Origin: Blastobasis lacticolella
Lineage: Eukaryota; Arthropoda; Insecta; Lepidoptera; Blastobasidae
Length of the DNA: 64,000 nt
Assembly (NCBI GenBank): GCA_905147135.1
Contig: LR990060.1
Coordinates: 4,852,001-4,916,000 of the forward strand
Direction: 5' to 3'
Of the stretch, positions 56,714-64,000 are shown one piece after another. The first letter of the stretch is position 1; the number at the start of each line of letters is the position of its first letter. A program made the position numbers and the translations under genes. The notes beneath the pieces are model-generated. The model worked only from the letters and a program-made list of their open reading frames with translations, searched no databases and was not told where the DNA came from.

Positions 56714-59692
56714 TCAAATTCTGAGGAAATGCTTCTTCAGAAGTTCCCTGAAGGAAACAGGTGAGCGTGCGTCCTGTATCTCCTCAGGCAGCGAGTTCCA
56801 CAGCTGTGCCGCATACACTCTGAAAGATTTCCCATACCCAGCTGAATGATATGAGGGAATCTCCAGCTGTCGCTCCCTACGGGGGCGCAGACGGGGGTCA
56901 GCAGATGGCCGAAAACTAAACCACTCGCGCAAGTACTCAGGGGCAGAGGGATTGATTAGTACTTGGTATAAAAGACCCAGAATGTGACAATCCCTGCGTC
57001 GTCGGATGGGGAGCCAGTTCAACTTCGCTCTGAATTCGGACACGTGATCAAATTTCCGCAACCCAAAAATATACCGAATGCAAAGATTCTGCAAACGCTC
57101 CAATCGGGACAACAGCTCCTCGGTCGGGTCCAAATAGGCAACATCACCATAGTCCAGCAGCGGGAGAATGAGGGAGGTCACGAGTAGCACTTTAGTGTCA
57201 TGGGGTAGGAAATTTTGTAATCTCTTGAGAGAATGAAAGGATGCAAAGACTCTGCGGCTAACCTCGCCGATGTGGGTAGACCATGATAGGGTTTGGTCGA
57301 ATAAGACCCCCAAGTTCTTGACCGATTCGCTGAACACAATGACGGTCCCATTAAAAGTCAAATTAGGCAAGCTCACACTTTTCAATTTGGTGATAAAGTG
57401 TTGACTACCAATCACAATTGCTTGTGACTTTGAGGCATTCACTCTAAGACCATACTCACCAGCCCAACGCTCTATTTTGCACAGGTCATCGTTCAGCAAC
57501 CGCGCAGCCTCAGCCAAACCGGAAAGAGGCGCCGATCTATACAGCTGTAGATCATCTGCATAGAGATGATGGGAAGAAGACAAACAAGAGGTGATACTAT
57601 TAATAAATATAGAAAAAAGGACAGGAGACAGAATGGCCCCTTGAGGTACACCAGCCGTTATGGGATGCCAATCGGACCGGCTGTCACCAATCTTGACCAA
57701 CTGCGCACGATCCTGGAGGTACGACCGAAACCAAGCGAGTGTCTGAGGGGTCATATTCAAAGTTCTCAGCACGGCCATCAAAATATCGTAATCGACGGTG
57801 TTGAAGGCGCAACTGAAATCGAGAAGAACGAGCATCGTAAGCTCCTTGTTCTCGATGTTACGCCGAATGTCGTCGGTTATTTTTACGAGTGCTGTGGCGG
57901 TGCTATGCCCAGAACGGAACCCCGATTGGTGCTGGCTTAGGAGATTGAATCTTGACAAGTGCGCGCACAGCCTACGCTGTACAAATTTCTCGATAATTTT
58001 GGAAAGAATTGGCAGAATGGAGATAGGCCGAAATTCAGCGAAAGAGGAGGGATTTGACTTTTTGGGAAGAGGAAGAACGTGTGCCTTCTTCCAACAGGAA
58101 GGGAACACACCAGAAGATAGAGAGACATTAATTATGTGAGCAAGAAATGGAGCCAAGAAGTCTTTAATAGGCCAGATCATGTCCATGCTCACTCCATCAT
58201 CCCCAGTAGTTCTCGATTTAATAGTATTCAGAAGCTGCAACACTTCCTGGGACGAGATCTCCCCGATCTCCAATGGGTCGCCTCCAATTACCGGGTTGCC
58301 GGAAAGATCAGCGAGGGTGCGACTTTTAACGCATGGGTCCATTGAACCTGATGATGAGCAAAAGTGTACATTTAGTTTATTAAGATCCATGTCTGCCGAG
58401 CCACTGAGCTTATCTTCACCGACTCCCAAAGAACGAAGGAATCTCCAGAGCTTTGAAGGTGGACATCCATCGATGGTTTGGTGGATGTGCTTCCTTTTAG
58501 CATTTCGGCACTCCCTGTTACAGACATTTCGAAGAGCGATATAGGAGTCTTTATTATAAGAGGTAGGATTATGCCGATGCCTCAACTTAGCTCCATCCCT
58601 TCTAGCCATGAGAGCCTTGATATCCGGTGTAAGCCAGGGTGCCGGATGGTGTTTAACTCTCACCGCTTGGATAGGGGCATGCTTGTCATAAATTTCTAAT
58701 ATAATCAAATTGAAAGCCCGCACTTTAGCGTCCACATCTTCCGCCGAAATAACCGAGCTCCAGTCCGCACCCCTAACATCCAACAAAAGAGCCTCATGAT
58801 CTACATTGGCAAATTTACGTAAAAGGAGAACTTTGTGCCTCTTCTTCGGAGGCCGGATTTTAAAAGAGCCAAAGATCAGATCATGGGCAGAGAAGGCGGG
58901 AGCACTGAACTGCCCATGCGCGTCAACCACCTGCGGAGAGGAGGTAATCACTAGATCGAGGAGCGAAGGCGGACCATTATGGGGAAAGTGAGTAGGCCCA
59001 AGGGGCAAGGAATGAAGATCGAGAGAATTTAACAAAGAGAGGAGATTTTTAGAGCGAGCATCATTCCTTGCCAGACAGGTATTAAAGTCCCCCATAATGA
59101 TCGTGTGGTCGAATTGAGGACGCAACTCGGCTAGCGTATTTTCAAGGCCGTCAAAGTAATTTACATGGCTGTCGGGGCTATAGAATACACCTAGAAGAAT
59201 TTTGATATGGTGTAAGGATACTTCTAAGAAAAGGTGCTCAGCAGTATTATGCACCGAGGGAGACTGCGAGACGATTTTACAGGGAATATCGCCACGCAGA
59301 TAAATTGCTACACCCCCACCAGCCACCACCTTCTCTCTGCCGCCCACAACCCTCGTGTACGCTCTATCGTTTCGGATCAATCTGAAACCCGGGAGAGGAT
59401 ACAATGTAGAAGCCAATGATGGTTTAAGAAATGATTCCGAGATTAGCAAAGCGTGAATATTCTGATTCGCGAATGTGGCTGATAGATCTGAATAGTGAGC
59501 TGCTACACTTTGTGCATTGATATGGAGTACATTAAAATTTTTGCGAAAAAGCGACAAGGAAGCTTCCAGATTAACACTCAATGAAGGCCCAACGAACTGA
59601 TCGCCGCTACCTATACCCAAATGCGAATCATCTGACGAAGACATTATGGAAAAGAAATCATCCTCTGAGTCGATACCTAATGAATGAGACAT
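56714..59692 (-). CDS. LINE-D ORF2, endonuclease-reverse transcriptase (992 aa)
   Basis: Starts MSHSLGIDSEDDFFSIMSSS. Endonuclease motifs in residues 50-280: NVLHINAQSVAAHYS, ALLISESFLKPS (catalytic Glu), TIIMGDFNTCLARND and PAFSAHDLIFGSF. The RT core in residues 500-780: FAEFRPISILPILSKIIEKF, LLDFSCAFNTVDYDIL, AGVPQGAILSPVLFSIFINS and HHLYADDLQLY (catalytic Asp pair). The C-terminal region LLDYGDVAYLDPTEELL to LKKHFLRI matches the truncated copy at 32456. The protein nicks the target and copies element RNA into it. No stop, frameshift or missing catalytic residue was seen. Confidence 0.9.
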   Translation of the reverse strand: MSHSLGIDSEDDFFSIMSSSDDSHLGIGSGDQFVGPSLSVNLEASLSLFRKNFNVLHINAQSVAAHYSDLSATFANQNIHALLISESFLKPSLASTLYPLPGFRLIRNDRAYTRVVGGREKVVAGGGVAIYLRGDIPCKIVSQSPSVHNTAEHLFLEVSLHHIKILLGVFYSPDSHVNYFDGLENTLAELRPQFDHTIIMGDFNTCLARNDARSKNLLSLLNSLDLHSLPLGPTHFPHNGPPSLLDLVITSSPQVVDAHGQFSAPAFSAHDLIFGSFKIRPPKKRHKVLLLRKFANVDHEALLLDVRGADWSSVISAEDVDAKVRAFNLIILEIYDKHAPIQAVRVKHHPAPWLTPDIKALMARRDGAKLRHRHNPTSYNKDSYIALRNVCNRECRNAKRKHIHQTIDGCPPSKLWRFLRSLGVGEDKLSGSADMDLNKLNVHFCSSSGSMDPCVKSRTLADLSGNPVIGGDPLEIGEISSQEVLQLLNTIKSRTTGDDGVSMDMIWPIKDFLAPFLAHIINVSLSSGVFPSCWKKAHVLPLPKKSNPSSFAEFRPISILPILSKIIEKFVQRRLCAHLSRFNLLSQHQSGFRSGHSTATALVKITDDIRRNIENKELTMLVLLDFSCAFNTVDYDILMAVLRTLNMTPQTLAWFRSYLQDRAQLVKIGDSRSDWHPITAGVPQGAILSPVLFSIFINSITSCLSSSHHLYADDLQLYRSAPLSGLAEAARLLNDDLCKIERWAGEYGLRVNASKSQAIVIGSQHFITKLKSVSLPNLTFNGTVIVFSESVKNLGVLFDQTLSWSTHIGEVSRRVFASFHSLKRLQNFLPHDTKVLLVTSLILPLLDYGDVAYLDPTEELLSRLERLQNLCIRYIFGLRKFDHVSEFRAKLNWLPIRRRRDCHILGLLYQVLINPSAPEYLREWFSFRPSADPRLRPRRERQLEIPSYHSAGYGKSFRVYAAQLWNSLPEEIQDARSPVSFRELLKKHFLRI

Positions 59693-60477
59693 ATAGAGCT
59701 TATAATAAATAATATACCTACCAAATAAAATTTAAATATTATCTAAATATTAAATTCTTAATTCAAATTATAAATGGATATCCAATTACTCCAATCGGAT
59801 CATCGCCGGTAACTCACTTCACGCAACACAATAATACAGTGACACAGGTATAGAAAATAAAAAAAATAATAGTAAATGCAATGAGAAGAAATGAATCATA
59901 CATATTTTCTAGCCAATTATCCATATAAATAAATTATTCTTTAAAAATAATATCGAGTCCAACATAAAGCAATGTAAAAAAAAAAACAAAAGTAGCTAAG
60001 CCCGGATAAAATGAGAAAAAAAAGTTTACAGCACAAACTAAAAAAGAAATACTACTAATTTCGAAAATACGACTCTGTGGCAGTATGTGCTTACAGTTCT
60101 TAGCTAATGAGAGAACAACAAACGAAGTAAGATGTCATTGTCATCTGTCAATGTCATGACCGCCTTAAACGCCTCGGTTCGGTTATCCAAATCAAAACAA
60201 ATTCAAAAATGTGGTTTATTGATAGTCTACCTACGTGAAATACATATTAAAATGACCGTGATTTGAGAATAAAGCGAAAGCAAACATGGTTCAACCACCC
60301 ACACATCACTTGTGAGAAAATAAAAAAAATTGCCGTAAAGATGCACACTAAGACAAAATGAGTTGGTTGTTAAAGTTCATAACAGAACACAAAAGGCAAG
60401 TAACTGATGTATCTACTAGACCAAAACAAAGCAATATTATAGACTCAAAACATACCAATAGTAGCAGAATCTTAAAA
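59693..60477 (-). other. LINE-D inter-ORF spacer (785 bp)
   Basis: AT-rich with no frame of note. Unusually long for a LINE, where the ORFs often overlap or nearly touch, so ORF2 translation must use reinitiation over a distance, internal entry or a separate transcript. Confidence 0.6.
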
Positions 60478-61335
60478 TTACTTTTTCATTGTAGGTTTCA
60501 GCGGAACCGTCCTGCGGCTTCGGGTACTAGAATTTGATGGCTTAGACTTCCCCGCGCTGGAGATTCCCGATGCCGCACCCGACTTTTCTGTAACTGCCTG
60601 GGAAGCCGCCGCCGCACCTGACTTTTCCGTGACAGCAGTGGATATGGTCTCACTCGGCTTGACATTGACATTCTTCATCAAAAATGACTGCAATTCACGC
60701 ATCGAGACCACCCTCATGCGTGAACCATCCGCCCCAACCACGACCACCTTGCCATCACTGGTCCAGCACCGATCAATCCCCAGAGCCTTACGTGCCGCCA
60801 AGAAGACAGCATGTCTAGCACTAGTCAAAAATTCTGACAGTGTCAAGCCGCTACCCTTGAGGTTCTTCTTTGATAACCAGACATTGTTTCGTGATTCCAA
60901 GTCGTTGAAGCGAACTAAAATTGGACGAGGCCTATCAGGCTCAATGTTCTTCCCAAGCCTGATGCACGCGAAGATAGAAGGGATCTTCACTAACTGAAGT
61001 GAATCTGTACAGAGGCTCCCCACACGCTTAGAGAGGTCCTCCTTTTCCTCCTCCGGTAGACCATGAAGTAAAAGGACATTGGCACGAGATCTCATTTCTA
61101 TGTTATCCAAGGCATGTAACACAAATTCCATTTGCTTATGCAAACTGGACACCGTTCTCCACATTAAGATTTTGAACTCGTGGAAGTCTTTAGACAAAGA
61201 AGGCAAATCAGTACCTTGTGATGGAGGTGGTGGCGAAGACTGTGTGGATAGCGTCTCTTCAAAAGCAGCCATCTTTTGATTGAAGAATTGAGTAGTTTCC
61301 TCCAGATTTCTCCGCAGCTGAGTAATGTTGTCCAT
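60478..61335 (-). CDS. LINE-D ORF1, nucleic-acid-binding protein (285 aa)
   Basis: Starts MDNITQLRRNLEETTQFFNQ. Residues 1-90 are predicted coiled coil with a short poly-Pro stretch (SSPPPPSQ). Residues 95-230 resemble the RNA-binding core of LINE-1-type ORF1 (RSRANVLLLHGLPEEEKED, RPRPILVRFNDLESRNNVW, KKNLKGSGLTLSEFLT). The tail has a near-repeat (TAVTEKSGAAA, QAVTEKSGAAS) and is basic and Ser-rich (RSRRTVPLKPTMKK). No zinc knuckle. It probably coats the RNA as a trimeric chaperone, by analogy. Open throughout; starts about 190 bp inside the element. Confidence 0.75.
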   Translation of the reverse strand: MDNITQLRRNLEETTQFFNQKMAAFEETLSTQSSPPPPSQGTDLPSLSKDFHEFKILMWRTVSSLHKQMEFVLHALDNIEMRSRANVLLLHGLPEEEKEDLSKRVGSLCTDSLQLVKIPSIFACIRLGKNIEPDRPRPILVRFNDLESRNNVWLSKKNLKGSGLTLSEFLTSARHAVFLAARKALGIDRCWTSDGKVVVVGADGSRMRVVSMRELQSFLMKNVNVKPSETISTAVTEKSGAAAASQAVTEKSGAASGISSAGKSKPSNSSTRSRRTVPLKPTMKK

Positions 61336-61890
61336 GATGTGTGCAAATTAATGAAAAAGTGTTTATGTTGTGAAAATGAATACCGGCAATGATGTATGTG
61401 ACTTTAATTAATACATTAAAGGGCACAGTAAGTATTAATTACTTTGTAATATAATATTAAAACTTTTATAAATTGCAGAGCACAAAAACGCGTATTATCT
61501 TTTTCACTCCTACCGCCCAAAAAAAAAAAGTATGTAGGGGACTATAGCCAAATAACATAATCCGTATAGTATTTACATTTAGCACCCTCAAATACATCCT
61601 TGTAGAGCAGGGCATCAAAATCTGACCGGCAATTCTTAAAAAAGAACAGATATTTATTTGGCACATTTTGTATGGGAAGTGCCTGTGAGTAACTATGAAC
61701 CAATGGAGGAATCGTTACAGTATATGGGTTGAACCTCTTCAACTCTATTCTTATACTGCATGACATGGCAGTTTGGAGAAAAATTGATATCTTTCGCACA
61801 TTGTATGACAAGTGACGTATTCTTTGAACCAGCAGCGACTTGGTTACTGAGTATAGATAAAGCACCATTAACTATGTTCTTATGCCGCAC

Positions 61891-62708
61891 AACACCAAAA
61901 TCGGTACCAGCAGTTTCGAGAAAAAAGCAAATAAATGCTTTTTTCTCAAAACTGCCGAAACCGATTTTGATGCCATCTTGTACAAATATGCAGCTAAGGC
62001 ACCCAAACCCATAGGTTATCACCGTAATGCTGCTGGTTCATAGACCACTTTTGCCCAGTCTCCTTTAGATCTATTATGTATGTGCCTTCTAGATCGGTAT
62101 CGTATGTAGAATCTACATATCTACTATCTATGAGAGTCCAATATTCTAATTTTATAATGAAATATGATAATTTAACATTTGCATACTTTGCAATGAGCGT
62201 CCACAAGAAATTCGGCCAGATGAACTGTATTGTATGTAGATACTCTAGAGAACTCGTTTACATTGGCGCAGCAATCCAAAGCTGCATAGAAATTTGCTCT
62301 TTGTATGGGCCCTACAATGATAGGTGATAATGAAAACAGAGTACAAACAAATACATTATGTTTAATAGGTATGTAACCAATATAAATAACTAAAAATTAG
62401 AATTTAATCCATGAAAGTCATCTTAAGAGTTGTTTTATACTGCTACGTTGTTCAGTCACCCCTAAGGTCTAGCAATGACTAAAGTAGTTGGGGCCGTAGC
62501 TGTGTTTACAATGAGTCGGTAATAGGTATGCGTCTGTTTACCCCACAGGTATTACACTTACTTGCAATACGCGTCAATTGTACACATCCCGACTTTTAGC
62601 TGTTTTTATTTGTTCGATTATAAAAAATATACAGTAATTTGTATATTTTTAAAATTATGCTCTAATAAATAGGTATTACGATATTGGTACTACTTCTATT
62701 ACGTAGTA
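61891..62708. other. Intergenic, no gene seen
   Basis: Overlapping short frames on both strands (61990-62330) have no recognised domain. Nothing further assigned. Confidence 0.3.
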
Positions 62709-62797
62709 CGACGATCTGAGTGGTTCAGTTGGTTAAGTTGTCAGTCTGCCACGCAGAGGTTCCGGGTTCGATTCCCGGCCGAGCAGAAATTTAAATG
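62709..62797 (+). repeat. SINE-2 tRNA-like head, truncated copy
   Basis: A box GTGGTTCAGTTGG and B box GGTTCGATTCC are well preserved, followed by CGGCCGAGCAGAAATTT as in the copy at 487. The family body is missing: the duplicated block begins directly after ATGATGACTG. Confidence 0.7.
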
Positions 62798-63735
62798 ATG
62801 ACTGAATGCACAATGGGGGTTCAACGATCAAACTGCGCACACTTGAAACGGACGTACCTATTTATCCTTTGTGTTTATCATCATCATCGTCCTAGCGCTT
62901 ATCCTGACCTCTGCCAGTGTCCGCTTTCCAACTCATTCTTCTCCACTGCGCCTGATCTTCGACATCCGCGCGTCGTAAGCCGTTAGCTCTCTCATCCGAC
63001 TCCAATGTCAATTCATCGCTTCTTGGGTCGCCCACGGGGCTTCATTTCTAATACCGGCAGGTTGAGGCACGCACCTATTTCCCACGTATCCCTGAGGCTT
63101 ACGTAATACGTGACCAAATCAACGCAGGCAAGCTAATACGAAATACATTAAATGTCGGGATTAAACATAGTTTATTTCTTATGAGCAACAACACTGCTAA
63201 ATTTCCTTAAAATCCGTTCAGAAGTTATTGCATAAAAGCCTTCGTTCGTTGGAGATGTTTTAAATTTCTGTATAAATTACAGCCCATGTATTATTCTGAT
63301 GTATTTTTGGTAGTGTTGTATCTTACAACACTACCAAAAATCATCTAAATCTTTATAGAAGTTTTTGCGATAGGAGTAACAATCATCTAAAATCCTTAAA
63401 AACTTATGCATTTATATGATTAGTAGAAAATAAACTACCAACTCAGTTTTTAATTAAAATATATTTAGATAGTAGATAGTAGTATTTGCGTGAAGGACTA
63501 TGGCCAGATCCCTTAGTCTCGTGATTCTGTGGTCCCGTGTTCCCGTACGAGGTACTTAAGATATGGAGGTAAATTAAAGCGTAACTCTCAATTGTAAATA
63601 TAAGCGACAACAAATCCGTACAGTACATTTAGCGTTAACATTTATAGCATTTAGAAATACTTTGAATTTATGATAATATCGTAAAAATAGATTGACCTAG
63701 CTTACGTTAATCAGTGGTATAAGCAATCATCATCA
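62798..63735. repeat. Duplicated block, uninterrupted copy
   Basis: Matches 42633-43115 joined to 49093-49525. It contains the R4 repeat (62875-63125) and the empty LTR target CAGCCCATGTATTATTCTG near 63278-63296. It continues into the trypsin 3' flank at 63736. Confidence 0.85.
63304..63340. repeat. Perfect 17-bp-arm palindrome
   Basis: TTTTTGGTAGTGTTGTA, TCT, TACAACACTACCAAAAA. The paralogous site at 49109-49131 has only the right arm. Confidence 0.85.
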
Positions 63736-63768
63736 AAATTACATGCATCTTTAAATCATAAAATATAT

Positions 63769-63978
<210 letters not shown>

Positions 63979-64000
63979 TTATTGTGGTAGTTACTGTAAG

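Larger units (their letters stand above)
56359..61527 (-). mobile_element. LINE-D, full length, both ORFs open
   Basis: 5169 bp on the minus strand flanked by AAGTATGTA (56350-56358 and 61528-61536); the empty site is present at 55864-55872. The 5' leader is about 190 bp, ORF1 61335-60478, ORF2 59692-56714, and the 3' end has GCAATAAAGAG followed by a TACA-type microsatellite (56359-56376). RT type is CR1/Jockey-group with no RNase H. A 5'-truncated relative lies at 32456-33290. Full length, a perfect target duplication and intact frames mark it as young and possibly still mobile. Confidence 0.9.
56230..61890 (+). repeat. Tandem duplication, unit 2, opened by LINE-D
   Basis: Left arm 56230-56358 and right arm 61528 to about 61890 match unit 1. 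The arms diverge from unit 1 near 61766 (GCATGACATGGCAG instead of GCATGACATCAAAAG). A 17-bp-arm hairpin (GAGAAAAAAGCA..TGCTTTTTTCTC) follows at about 61919-61950. Confidence 0.75.

Noticed and set aside
62709..62790. tRNA-Gly-like gene
   Set aside because: Good polymerase III boxes, but the acceptor ends do not pair and the 3' side continues into the SINE-2 junction AGAAATTTAAATGATGA.

Overview
The window reads as a lepidopteran (moth or butterfly) nuclear genome. It is AT-rich, genes are split by short GT-AG introns, and it carries LINE, SINE and MITE families typical of Lepidoptera plus two arrays of insect detoxification/digestion genes. No prokaryotic features, rRNA or CRISPR arrays were seen. 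The identification is by family resemblance; no species is claimed.

Layout. 1-12.8 kb: no intact gene, only interspersed repeats (two tRNA-derived SINE families, a third short repeat family, a 182-bp tandem duplication). A decayed upstream region of the first UDP-glycosyltransferase (UGT) lies at about 11.2-11.9 kb. 12.99-17.06 kb: a PIF/Harbinger DNA transposon with an apparently intact six-exon DDE transposase and a partial partner gene, sitting inside an older RTE LINE 3' end. 17.78-26.99 kb: UGT copy A, a pseudogene broken by a 7-kb LINE (itself hit by a second LINE), a 1-bp deletion, an exon 2 deletion and a 120-bp hairpin MITE. 29.78-35.32 kb: UGT copy B, intact in four exons (521 codons plus stop), with an intron 1 swollen by repeats.

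35.3-42.4 kb: repeats, then a 5'-truncated trypsin-like pseudogene fused directly to a broken PHD-finger LINE. 42.6-50.7 kb: a duplicated block interrupted by a very young non-autonomous LTR retrotransposon with 1.7-kb LTRs and a noncoding interior rich in AAGGGGCG motifs. 50.76-54.33 kb: a five-exon trypsin gene on the minus strand, whose last intron holds a piggyBac remnant flanked by an abnormal ~125-bp duplication. 55.7-61.9 kb: a ~495-bp tandem duplication whose second unit holds a full-length LINE with both ORFs open. 62.8-64.0 kb: a second copy of the block around 42.6-51 kb, ending in the last exon of another trypsin gene that runs off the window.

The host genes make two tandem families. 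The UGTs are ER membrane enzymes that add sugar to small lipophilic compounds; the trypsins are secreted proteases. Much of the rest can be read as a stratigraphy of insertions: target-site duplications and empty-site copies inside the window let several insertions be placed exactly and ordered. No wholly new system is demonstrated. The oddest structures are the noncoding LTR element with its repeated polypurine-like motifs, the one-end-truncated piggyBac with a long flanking duplication, and an orphan exon phase-compatible with the trypsin gene.
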